Assembly: GCA_964554385.1 (NCBI GenBank)
Contig: CAZKOM010000098.1
Coordinates: 1 to 7,709, forward strand
Origin: JAGKXC01 sp964554385
GTDB lineage: Bacteria; Bacteroidota; Bacteroidia; NS11-12g; UBA955
Direction: 5' to 3'
DNA length: 7,709 nt
The stretch's first letter is position 1. Every line of letters begins with the position of its first letter. The notes beneath the pieces were generated by a model. The model ran no database searches. It had not been told where the DNA came from and saw nothing but the letters and a program-made list of their open reading frames with translations. Both the position numbers and the translations under genes were made by a program. Below, piece by piece: positions 1 through 7,100 of the stretch.

Positions 1-1
1 G

Positions 2-808
2 CCGGATACTACGGTTTGGATAAGCCCCAAAATGTATAATGAGGCTTACAAAGATTACTACTTTAGGCACCCGGCTTTTGATGATTATCCGGTTGTGGGT
101 GTATCGGCAATTCAAGCCAAAGCGTATTGCCAATGGCTAGGCTTAAAATTTCAATTCTCCTTGCCCATCGGTATCATGGATAATTATAGAATTGAAGGCG
201 ATTTACCCACAAGTGCGGAATGGTGCGCGGCATACGATGTATGTATTCAAAAGCCCAGTTATTCGGCACTGAAGGAGCGATTCCCAAAGAGTAGAAATAT
301 CGGCTCAGTAAACCATTACTCCCTGTTAACTTTATTGGGTGGTAAGCAAAACTATATCATCAACACCTATGGATTAACCACTGCAAGAGGAGTTAAAGTC
401 TATCATTTCAATGGAAGCACTCAATTTATAGATGATAGTTATGAGATGCTGAACACCACGAATCAAGGTGGTTTCCCAAGTAAGAACTGGCCGCAAGTGT
501 ATCATTTCTTAGGAAATGTTGCTGAATGGACCAGTTCACCTGCTTTAGGACATTTGTACAACAACAAAACTTGGGTTTACAACGTTTCGGGAACACTGGT
601 ACCCAATGCCTACCAGAGTGCATCGGCATTTGATTTAAGCACCTATTTATATGGCGAAACGGCGATGCAAAATCATTATTTGATTAAGGGAGGAAGTTTC
701 CACCAAGATTTTTATTATACCGAACCTTTTGCAGCAGAATTTATGCATAAAAACGATGCTTCCTACCATGTTGGGTTTCGTCCGGTACTTCGTTTTTATA
801 AAAATTAA
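2..808 (+). CDS. SUMF1/FGE-sulfatase-domain protein, GldJ/GldK-like, 5' end cut by window
   Basis: The frame is open from base 2, so the ATG at 32 is internal and the true start lies left of the window; 268 residues are visible. Fragment residues 1-6 read PDTTVW and residues 23-35 read HPAFDDYPVVGVS, a block I recognise from the gliding-motility/type IX secretion lipoproteins GldJ and GldK. The formylglycine-generating-enzyme fold is supported by LPTSAEW (68-74), GNVAEW (171-176), KGGSF (229-233) and GFRPV (258-262). In true FGE the copper-binding cysteines follow the RGGS-like motif. Here that stretch (HQDFYYTEPF) has no cysteine, so oxidation of sulfatase cysteines is unlikely and a structural role is more probable. 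GldK/GldJ homologues are outer-membrane lipoproteins, but the signal peptide is outside the window. The middle (about 80-150) is divergent, so it may be a paralogue and not the core secretion component. The fold is secure; the GldJ/GldK assignment is tentative. Confidence 0.82.
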   Translation, partial: PDTTVWISPKMYNEAYKDYYFRHPAFDDYPVVGVSAIQAKAYCQWLGLKFQFSLPIGIMDNYRIEGDLPTSAEWCAAYDVCIQKPSYSALKERFPKSRNIGSVNHYSLLTLLGGKQNYIINTYGLTTARGVKVYHFNGSTQFIDDSYEMLNTTNQGGFPSKNWPQVYHFLGNVAEWTSSPALGHLYNNKTWVYNVSGTLVPNAYQSASAFDLSTYLYGETAMQNHYLIKGGSFHQDFYYTEPFAAEFMHKNDASYHVGFRPVLRFYKN

Positions 809-888
809 GTTTCAGTTAAGACTTTTCTTCCAAAAAATTCAATTTCAAGCAATAAAACGTCAATTTAACACTTTTTAGTTATTGTTAT

Positions 889-919
889 TTTGACACTTGT
901 TTAATTTTTCTTTATATTG
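889..919 (+). promoter_or_regulatory. Candidate Bacteroidota -33/-7 promoter for the susCD-like operon
   Basis: TTTG at 889-892 is followed, after 20 nt, by TATATTG at 913-919. Bacteroidota promoters typically have TTG/TTTG near -33 and TAnnTTTG near -7, so the -33 element fits well and the -7 element is one T short. Transcription would begin near 924-928, about 15 nt before the ATG at 941. A competing -7 element is TTATTTTG at 885-892, which matches better, but I see no TTTG at the right distance upstream of it. The surrounding sequence is very AT-rich, which raises the chance of a coincidental match. Confidence 0.45.
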
Positions 920-940
920 CTAGCCAAATTATTACAGCCT

Positions 941-3900
941 ATGTTGTTTTTATACCGCAAGTCGATGCGAATGCTTGTATTTACTTTAACAGTTATGTTA
1001 GCAAATCTGGCGAACGCACAAATTGGAGAACCTGCGCCTGTGCCGCCTACCGGTAATGTGCGTGGTTTAGTAACCGATGCTTCAACCAAGAAGCCTTTAT
1101 CGGGTGTAACAGTGGAAATTTATGGAACGAATTTTAAAACTACGACCAACAATGAAGGTTGGTATCGTTTTGACGAAGTGCCCGTTGGTTCTTACTCAAT
1201 AGTTTTTTCTAAGGAGCAAATGGAAGATGGACTTGCTAAGTTTTCCATCGTTGCCAATAACACTGTTACAATAAATCAATCACTTCAATCGGGCATCACC
1301 CAAATGGATGATATTGTGATTGTTGGATATGGAAGACAAAACAGAAGAAATGTTGTAGGATCTATATCTACCGTATCAGGGAAAGATATTACAGACATGC
1401 CAGCACCCAGCTTCGAGGCCGCTTTGCAAGGAAAGGCAAGCGGTGTTCAAGTAATTGTGGGAAGTGGTATGGCTGGTAGTGCTTCATTAATAAGAATTCG
1501 TGGGGCAAGCAGTATTTCTGCTGCTGGGGATCCGTTGTATGTAATTGATGGTATTCCGGTTACACAAGATTATTTCATGAATCGGGCGAACGGTTCTAAT
1601 TACGGTGGCGGATTTAACAACAACCCTCTTGCCAGTATCAACCCGGATGATATCGAAAATATTGAGATTCTTAAGGATGCCGCAGCCACCAGTATTTATG
1701 GTTCACGCGGTGCCAACGGGGTAATTTTAATTACTACTAAAAGAGCACGCAAGAAAGGATTGAAGTTTGATGTAAGTGCACGTTGGGGGAATTCAAACCC
1801 TACACGCAAACCCGATATGTTAACCGGACCAGAATGGCTACAATTGTATCAAGAAGCTTGGCAAAACGACGGAAGAACGGGCAAACCGGACCTTTCCTTG
1901 GTAGGTGTACGAATGTCTTGGGATCAAGCGCAAAAGGTAAATACAAATTGGGTAGACCAAGTAATCGGAACTGGATTCAAACAGAATTATAATGTTTCTG
2001 GCAACTATGTGGGTAAAGGATTCGCACTAAAAGGTATCCTATCTTATGACGACAATGGAAGTTTCATCATCGGAAACAGTTATAAGCGTATTTCAGAACG
2101 AGTAAATATGGATATCAAACCCATGAAGGGCGTGAATCTTCAATTATCACATTCCTTGAGTCAGGGTACCAATAACCGTGTTGATGCCTCTTGGGCTGGT
2201 GGATTAGGTAGCGCAATGAGCTGGATGCTACCCATTTATCCTTTGGAACCCTTGTACGATAGTGCTTCAAAAAGCTACATAACTCCGGTTGGGTTGCATA
2301 CTATACGTGATCTAAAGAATTGGAGATCCGTGGAAATCAGAACCATCAATAATGCATCCCTAAGTGTGGATGTTGCTAAAGGCTTGGTATGGAATGCCAG
2401 TGGAAGTTATGATTATATGGATTATAACGAGCACTTATACGAGCCTGCACAATTGATTAAGTATTACAATAACAACTATGTTCAGCAAGGAAATGCAAAG
2501 TGGTTCCCTACCTGGACGCGCAACGCAAACTACTACACTACCTTGCAATACAACAAGCAATTGTCAGATAAACACAGCATCGGGGCAATGGTTGGTCATG
2601 AATTCCAAAGTAGCATCAGTCGAGGCAAATACGTTGAAAATTTCGATGCAACAGCGTCTATTGATAAGAGCCCTATCGACCCTTCTGCTTTTATAACCGA
2701 TAGCTCAAGACAAGCCACTGCCGTGCAATTTGGTAGAACGCCATATGAATGGGCATTTATTAGTTATTTCGGCAGATTTAACTACAGTTTTAACAACAAA
2801 TTAAATTTCCAAGTTACAAGTAGATGGGACGGAAGTTCTCGATTTGGTAGAAATAATCGATATGGTTTCTTTCCAGCCGCCGCAATTGGTTACATATTAA
2901 GCGAAGAGTCCTTTATCAAATCCCAAAAATGGATTAATTTCTTAAAACTAAGGGCTGGAATGGGAAAATCAGGCAATGCGAACTTCGATAACTATGCCCG
3001 ATGGGGAACAATTACTCCTTCTAGCAATTTACCGAGATATAACAATCAGCCTACGTTAGCTCCAGCAAGATTAGAAAATCCGAATCTTCGTTGGGAGTCA
3101 ACCACCAACTTCGATGCTGGTATCGAATTTGGTATTCTAAAAAATAGAATTTCCGGTGATATAACTTATTATAATAAAGTTACATCCGATGTAATTATGA
3201 ATGTTGCCATACCCGTTTCCACTGGATTCGGTAATTTCTATGACAACGTGGGTGAAATCACCAATCAGGGTGTGGAATTTTCTTTAAAAACGATAAATAT
3301 TCGCAACCGTAATTTTAATTGGACAACCAATTTTAATATCGCCAGAAACGAAAATAAAATCACCTCAATAGGTATCTATACTCCAGATGCCATTTCAGGT
3401 GGAACCAACGATACTCGCGTAGTTGTAAATCAACCCGTGGGCACCAACTTCTTGGTGCGTTTCTCGAGAATCGATCAAGCTACTGGAGCCCCTATTTATT
3501 TAGATATCAACGGTAATGAAACTACCAAATGGGATCCAGCAAATCGTGTTGCCGTAGGTAATGTGCTGCCTAAAGCTTTCGGAAATCTAGGAAACACAAT
3601 CACCTACAAGGGCTGGGAATTAAATGCTAACATGTATTTCAACTGGGGCGGTAATATCTACGAAAGTTCATTGAAACGTCAAGTTTCCTTAATGACCGAT
3701 TGGAACATGGATCGCCGAGTAGTAGATCGTTGGAACGGTCCTGAGGACAATAATGCAATTTATCCTCTAATGACTCTAAATACGTTTAACCATGGTTCAA
3801 CTACACCGTGGATTAATACGGACATGTGGTTGCAGGATGGCTCCTATATACGTTTAAGAACCATCAGTGTATCCTATAAATTACCCGCTAAGTGGTTAAA

Positions 3901-4096
3901 GCAAAGTAAATTTGATGCTGCGCGTGTCATGTTGGTAGGCACCAACTTACTCACTTGGACACGTTACACAGGAATTGACCCTGAAATTGCCAGGGATTTT
4001 GAAAACGCTACCGACAGAAATATGAGTGGTAGCATTACCTATTTAACCACACCGCAAGAGAAGAGTGTGAGCATTCAATTAAATTTAAGCTTCTAA
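941..4096 (+). CDS. SusC/RagA-family TonB-linked outer-membrane transporter
   Basis: This 1051-residue protein is the barrel of a SusCD nutrient importer, which uses TonB energy to bring oligomers (often glycans, sometimes peptides) across the outer membrane. Residues 1-26 are a signal peptide (basic LYRKSMR, hydrophobic core, ANA before Gln27). A carboxypeptidase-regulatory-like beta-sandwich follows at about 39-116. The TonB-box-like DDIVIVGYG is at 123-131. The plug (about 134-268) ends in the family signature SIYGSRGANGVILITTK at 251-267. The rest is the beta-barrel, ending in aromatic Phe as outer-membrane proteins usually do. There is no secretin/TonB short N-terminal domain, so FecR/ECF-type signalling through this protein is not expected. 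The frame can be extended to a TTG at 917, but that codon sits in the candidate -7 element, and ATG 941 gives a normal signal peptide; ATGs at 965 and 971 are also possible. Family assignment is near certain; the substrate is unknown. Confidence 0.96.
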   Translation: MLFLYRKSMRMLVFTLTVMLANLANAQIGEPAPVPPTGNVRGLVTDASTKKPLSGVTVEIYGTNFKTTTNNEGWYRFDEVPVGSYSIVFSKEQMEDGLAKFSIVANNTVTINQSLQSGITQMDDIVIVGYGRQNRRNVVGSISTVSGKDITDMPAPSFEAALQGKASGVQVIVGSGMAGSASLIRIRGASSISAAGDPLYVIDGIPVTQDYFMNRANGSNYGGGFNNNPLASINPDDIENIEILKDAAATSIYGSRGANGVILITTKRARKKGLKFDVSARWGNSNPTRKPDMLTGPEWLQLYQEAWQNDGRTGKPDLSLVGVRMSWDQAQKVNTNWVDQVIGTGFKQNYNVSGNYVGKGFALKGILSYDDNGSFIIGNSYKRISERVNMDIKPMKGVNLQLSHSLSQGTNNRVDASWAGGLGSAMSWMLPIYPLEPLYDSASKSYITPVGLHTIRDLKNWRSVEIRTINNASLSVDVAKGLVWNASGSYDYMDYNEHLYEPAQLIKYYNNNYVQQGNAKWFPTWTRNANYYTTLQYNKQLSDKHSIGAMVGHEFQSSISRGKYVENFDATASIDKSPIDPSAFITDSSRQATAVQFGRTPYEWAFISYFGRFNYSFNNKLNFQVTSRWDGSSRFGRNNRYGFFPAAAIGYILSEESFIKSQKWINFLKLRAGMGKSGNANFDNYARWGTITPSSNLPRYNNQPTLAPARLENPNLRWESTTNFDAGIEFGILKNRISGDITYYNKVTSDVIMNVAIPVSTGFGNFYDNVGEITNQGVEFSLKTINIRNRNFNWTTNFNIARNENKITSIGIYTPDAISGGTNDTRVVVNQPVGTNFLVRFSRIDQATGAPIYLDINGNETTKWDPANRVAVGNVLPKAFGNLGNTITYKGWELNANMYFNWGGNIYESSLKRQVSLMTDWNMDRRVVDRWNGPEDNNAIYPLMTLNTFNHGSTTPWINTDMWLQDGSYIRLRTISVSYKLPAKWLKQSKFDAARVMLVGTNLLTWTRYTGIDPEIARDFENATDRNMSGSITYLTTPQEKSVSIQLNLSF

Positions 4097-4108
4097 TAGT
4101 TACAGACG

Positions 4109-5485
4109 ATGAAAAAATCAACCATAAAAACAGCATTATTCGCAACTATTTTGGGAATTAGCGCTGTATCTTTTACTAGTTGCGATAAATGGATTGAGAC
4201 GCCTCCACCCAATGAATTGGTAGCAGATAGTGCCATTAAAACGGCCGATGATTTGCAACGATTATTGAATAGTAGTTATAATGAAATGGCAAATACATTT
4301 GGCGGATTTTCACAAATGATGAGTGAAATGATGTCCGATAATTTAACCATACCCAACAACAACGATTTACGCGAAGTTTACACTCATAATGTATTATTTT
4401 TCAACTCCACTTCGGGTGGGCATTATGCAAATTTATACCGAATCATTTTCCGAGCGAACTTCGTTCAGGATAACATGAATAAAGTATCTTTAACCGAAGA
4501 GGAGAAAAATAGATTTACCGGGGAAATCAAATTTTTACGCGCCCTATCCCACTTTCAGGCAGTTCGATTGTATGCCCATCCTTACGGATATACTCCTGAT
4601 AATTCGCATCCAGGAATTGCTATTGTGACATCGGCATCCACCAAGTCTCAAGCAAGAAAATCCGTAAAAGAAGCTTACGATGCTATTTTAGCGGATTTAA
4701 ATGATGCGCAACAGCTGCTACCAACGGAAAACGGGAACTACGCAAACCGTTATGCGGCAAAAGCGCTATTGGCTCATGTTTACTTCCAAATGGGTCAATA
4801 CGGAAATGCTGCTTCCGCAGCTACCGAAGTTATTGAAAGTGGTAAATACCAATTATCGGATACTGTAAATTTGTTTACACCAAAAGCTTCCAGCGAATAT
4901 ATTTTTGCAATAATCAGCACTAGTGCCAGTGACAAGCGCAGTGGAGGTTATAGTGATAACTATTCACCTGGAAATCCTACTTGCCAAATGGATAGAGCAT
5001 TTTATGCATCGATTGCAGATACTTCGGATCTACGCCAAAAAATGCTAACCAAGGTTAATGCAGGTGCAGCAAATGAATTTATTAAATCCGAAGCGTTCAA
5101 TGCTCCATTCTTTGATGTACCAATCTTACATTTAACACAAATGCATTTGATTAGAGCTGAGTCATTAGCCAAAACCGGATCAGACCTAAGCAAAGCGATT
5201 GATGATATAAACGCGATTATTGGAAGAGCATATTCCAACGATTCGAGAAAATTGGATGTGAGTGCAACCGCCAATGATATCATTGCAGAAACGCGTTATC
5301 AACGAAGAATAGAATTGTTATTTCAAGGCGACAGAACCCATGAAATTAAACGTCTTGGAGCCATCGAAGGTGAAAAAATGTTTGTAAGAGGACACGAATG
5401 GAATTGTCCCGGCTTTATGTTACAATTTCCAATCACCGAACAAACTGCCATATTTGAAATTAATCCAACAGGAGGATGTAACTAA
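4109..5485 (+). CDS. SusD/RagB-family nutrient-binding outer-membrane lipoprotein
   Basis: This is the surface lid partner of the SusC barrel 12 nt upstream. At 458 residues it is at the short end for the family. The N-terminus is a lipoprotein signal (MKKSTIKTALFATILG core) with Cys25 in SFTSC, consistent with lipid anchoring and Bacteroidota surface export. The N-terminal SusD-like helical region contains DDLQRLLNSSYNEM (47-60) and the hallmark GEIKFLRALSHFQAVRLYAHPYG (138-160). A tetratricopeptide-like stretch occupies about 185-245 (KEAYDAILADLNDA, then YANRYAAKALLAHVYFQMGQYGNA). The C-terminal RagB/SusD signature is YQRRIELLFQGDRTHEIKRLG (397-417), followed by the usual FPIT near the end (440-443). 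The terminal residues GGCN are encoded by GGAGGATGTAAC, which also places a purine-rich GGAGG before the next gene. The fold is secure; ligand specificity cannot be read from sequence. Confidence 0.95.
   Translation: MKKSTIKTALFATILGISAVSFTSCDKWIETPPPNELVADSAIKTADDLQRLLNSSYNEMANTFGGFSQMMSEMMSDNLTIPNNNDLREVYTHNVLFFNSTSGGHYANLYRIIFRANFVQDNMNKVSLTEEEKNRFTGEIKFLRALSHFQAVRLYAHPYGYTPDNSHPGIAIVTSASTKSQARKSVKEAYDAILADLNDAQQLLPTENGNYANRYAAKALLAHVYFQMGQYGNAASAATEVIESGKYQLSDTVNLFTPKASSEYIFAIISTSASDKRSGGYSDNYSPGNPTCQMDRAFYASIADTSDLRQKMLTKVNAGAANEFIKSEAFNAPFFDVPILHLTQMHLIRAESLAKTGSDLSKAIDDINAIIGRAYSNDSRKLDVSATANDIIAETRYQRRIELLFQGDRTHEIKRLGAIEGEKMFVRGHEWNCPGFMLQFPITEQTAIFEINPTGGCN
5471..5475 (+). promoter_or_regulatory. 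Shine-Dalgarno-like GGAGG inside the susD-like 3' end
   Basis: GGAGG lies 9 nt before the ATG at 5485, a workable spacing for ribosome binding. Bacteroidota seldom use such sites, and none precedes the other starts in this window. It is also simply the Gly-Gly codons of the preceding protein, so its role is uncertain. Together with the TAATG stop/start overlap it would favour translational coupling. Confidence 0.4.
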
Positions 5486-5985
5486 TGAAACACACTAAAT
5501 TATTCATATTTATTGCAAGTGCAGTTATTTTGTCCGCACTACAAAGCTGTAAACCCGAGAAAAAAAGTCTGGATCCGGCTCCAAGTCAGACAGATGGTCT
5601 AACAAAATCGGCCTGGATACTTTTTAAGGTTGATCAAATTGACGTTAATAAACAGTTAGCTTTTGTAGAGAGCGACACTCTATTAGATGTAAGCGATGTG
5701 TACATTGATGGCAACCCCATGGAGGTAAGTTTTACTGCTACGGGTGATTTCACTATCAACCCAGGTTCTGGGAGTTTATTATTTCCCAAACAGTCTGGAA
5801 AATGGGAGTTTAATAACGCCGATTATCCCAGTGCCATTATTTTCGAAAAAGGATTGCCTGAAGAATCTACCGTTACCTTATTAAAACCCGTTAGACCCCG
5901 CGATCCTAACCTAATCTTGAAATTCAATAAAACGTGCGGAGGGAAACGCACAGTAAGTTATCATTTATGGTTCATGCGCAAATAA
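5485..5985 (+). CDS. Small exported lipoprotein, DUF5004-like, SusCD-associated
   Basis: The 166-residue product has a lipoprotein signal peptide: basic MKHTK, a hydrophobic run to about residue 18, then LQSC with the acceptor Cys22, followed by a polar KPEKK linker. The mature part (about 40-166) is rich in alternating hydrophobic residues and looks all-beta. Recognisable blocks are SAWILFKVDQ (42-51), SGKWEFNNADYPSAIIFEKG (104-123), VRPRDPNLILKFNKTCGGK (136-154) and a terminal VSYHLWFMRK. The SGKWEF...YP...IIF and RP.DP.L...F...CGGK...Y pattern reminds me of DUF5004, a lipocalin-like family often next to SusCD genes; this is recall, not a search. Its ATG overlaps the stop of the susD-like gene by one base (TAATG), so it is very probably co-translated with it. 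By position it may be an accessory surface binding protein like SusE. No catalytic motif is visible. Confidence 0.8.
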   Translation: MKHTKLFIFIASAVILSALQSCKPEKKSLDPAPSQTDGLTKSAWILFKVDQIDVNKQLAFVESDTLLDVSDVYIDGNPMEVSFTATGDFTINPGSGSLLFPKQSGKWEFNNADYPSAIIFEKGLPEESTVTLLKPVRPRDPNLILKFNKTCGGKRTVSYHLWFMRK

Positions 5986-5992
5986 CAAATTC

Positions 5993-6901
5993 ATGAAAAT
6001 TACAAAATTATTCACCGGAATATTTAGTTTGATGTTCACATCAACACTAGTTAATACTGCAAATGCACAAAAAGCATGGGCTACACCAGATCCAATCAAT
6101 CCTAATGATTCAATTACCATTTGGGTTGACTTAAAGAAATGCGAATTCGCAGGAGCTGCCAATATGTTGGGGGCTACGCAACCTGTTTACATGTGGACTT
6201 GGATGCCCAAGGAACACCCAGCGGGTCATCCTTTAAATAATGGAAAGTGGAATGAAAGTAACGAAGCGCTAAAATTAAATCACTTTGGAGATGATGTATA
6301 TTATTTCCGCATGATTCCAACCCAATTTTATGAAGTCTCTGCTGGTGATTTATATGCGAAAGATATCTCTTTACTCGTAAAATTCAAGGATGGTGCGGCT
6401 GGTGCCAATGGTAGCGAATGCAAAACCGAGGATTTGAAAATTGATTTTGTTGCTCCTGTTTCGGGCCCAGAAAAAGTTTCCTGTTTCCCCTCGCGCAAAA
6501 CGAAAGACACACTAAGTATTAGCGGAAATGATGTGTTTACCGTCATATACGATAGAAATATTGAAGACAAAGACTCACTAAAGAACAAAGAAGATTTTTA
6601 CGTATTTATTAAGGCAAGAACGGGTGCCAATAGTTTTATCACCATTGCAACCAATGAAAAGACTACGGGGAATTTTGATCAACTAGCGATGAAAAATTTA
6701 GGAAATGGTAAATTTAAATTTAGCATTATTCCTAATAAATTTTTCGCTCCCTACAATCCCAATAATGCCAAAATCCTATCTCTTCAAATTCGTATTGTTC
6801 GAAAAAAAGTGGTGAACCAAAACGACATGGTAGATGGACCTAATCCATCAGCACAATTTGGTGGATTTTATGAATATTGGTTAAATACAAATTGCGAATA
6901 G
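5993..6901 (+). CDS. Exported protein with two tandem diverged beta-type modules, function unknown
   Basis: The 302-residue product starts 7 nt after the preceding stop and is the last gene of the operon. Residues 1-25 are a Sec signal peptide with ANA before Gln26. There is no lipobox cysteine, so unlike SusE/SusF it should not be lipid-anchored, and I see no typical type IX secretion tail. The mature protein is two copies of one domain, about 38-152 and 178-295. VYYFRMIPTQFY (102-113) aligns with KFKFSIIPNKFF (240-251), and AKDISLLVKF (122-131) with AKILSLQIRI (259-268). The opening strands DSITIWVD (39-46) and DVFTVIYD (180-187) also match, as do the following PVYMWTWM and DFYVFIKA. Each unit looks like an immunoglobulin- or starch-binding-like beta-sandwich. 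Four cysteines (50, 143, 164, 301) remain in the mature protein. I do not recognise a named family with confidence. Position suggests ligand binding for the SusCD importer, which is inference. Confidence 0.82.
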   Translation: MKITKLFTGIFSLMFTSTLVNTANAQKAWATPDPINPNDSITIWVDLKKCEFAGAANMLGATQPVYMWTWMPKEHPAGHPLNNGKWNESNEALKLNHFGDDVYYFRMIPTQFYEVSAGDLYAKDISLLVKFKDGAAGANGSECKTEDLKIDFVAPVSGPEKVSCFPSRKTKDTLSISGNDVFTVIYDRNIEDKDSLKNKEDFYVFIKARTGANSFITIATNEKTTGNFDQLAMKNLGNGKFKFSIIPNKFFAPYNPNNAKILSLQIRIVRKKVVNQNDMVDGPNPSAQFGGFYEYWLNTNCE

Positions 6902-6910
6902 TTTACGCAC

Positions 6911-6942
6911 GCTACAAAATTGCTAGGCAATCTAATTGTAGC
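6911..6942 (+). repeat. Branched inverted repeat just after the operon
   Basis: GCTACAA at 6911-6917 pairs with TTGTAGC at 6936-6942. Inside it, ATTGC at 6919-6923 pairs with GCAAT at 6927-6931 around a TAG loop. The two stems are separated by a one-base and a four-base unpaired side. An outer ACG (6905-6907) and CGT (6946-6948) could extend it. No T-run follows, so it is not an intrinsic terminator on its own; a 3'-end stabilising structure is one possibility. Confidence 0.4.
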
Positions 6943-6962
6943 CTTCGTATAGTTTTAGGATG

Positions 6963-6998
6963 AATAAAAAAGGCAACATAAATGTTGCCTTTTTTATT
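6963..6998 (+). terminator. Bidirectional intrinsic terminator between convergent genes
   Basis: GGCAACAT (6972-6979) and ATGTTGCC (6982-6989) form a perfect stem around AA; the innermost pairs probably open to give a larger loop. The arms are flanked by AAAAAA (6966-6971) and TTTTTT (6990-6995), with pairing able to continue to 6963/6998. Read on the + strand, the T-run follows the GC-containing stem. Read on the - strand, the A-run becomes a T-run, so the same hairpin can end both the importer operon and the converging lysA transcript. Confidence 0.88.
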
Positions 6999-7100
6999 TG
7001 TTAGTCTACTAGAATCATTAACTATTTCAATCTCATTCTTCGTAGATACAAAATACACGTTCTAAATATACTTAGGCGTCTAGACCTAGGAAAAGACTAC
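6999..7100. other. Intergenic gap with no recognisable element
   Basis: This AT-rich stretch lies between the terminator and the 3' end of lysA. I see no credible coding region, RNA gene or repeat, apart from the 8-bp palindrome GTCTAGAC at 7078-7085, which is too short to interpret. Confidence 0.6.

Noticed and set aside
809..888. Terminator for the SUMF1-domain gene
   Set aside because: The stretch is AT-rich with T-runs but I find no convincing stem before them, so none is called.
901..1089. Minus-strand open frame opposite the SusC signal peptide
   Set aside because: It overlaps the clear start of SusC and the promoter region, and shows no protein-family features.
5002..5283. Minus-strand open frame of 93 residues inside the susD-like gene
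   Set aside because: It lies entirely antisense to a secure SusD coding region, and its product has no recognisable motif.
6328..6588. Minus-strand open frame of 86 residues opposite the two-module protein
   Set aside because: The plus-strand gene has a signal peptide, operon position and internal domain repeat; the antisense frame has no support.
6650..6901. Possible type IX secretion C-terminal sorting domain on the last operon gene
   Set aside because: The C-terminal region aligns with the first module of the same protein and lacks the usual end-of-protein sorting pattern.
7078..7085. GTCTAGAC palindrome next to another CCTAGG palindrome
   Set aside because: Eight and six bases are expected by chance; the arms do not extend and no gene start is nearby for an operator.
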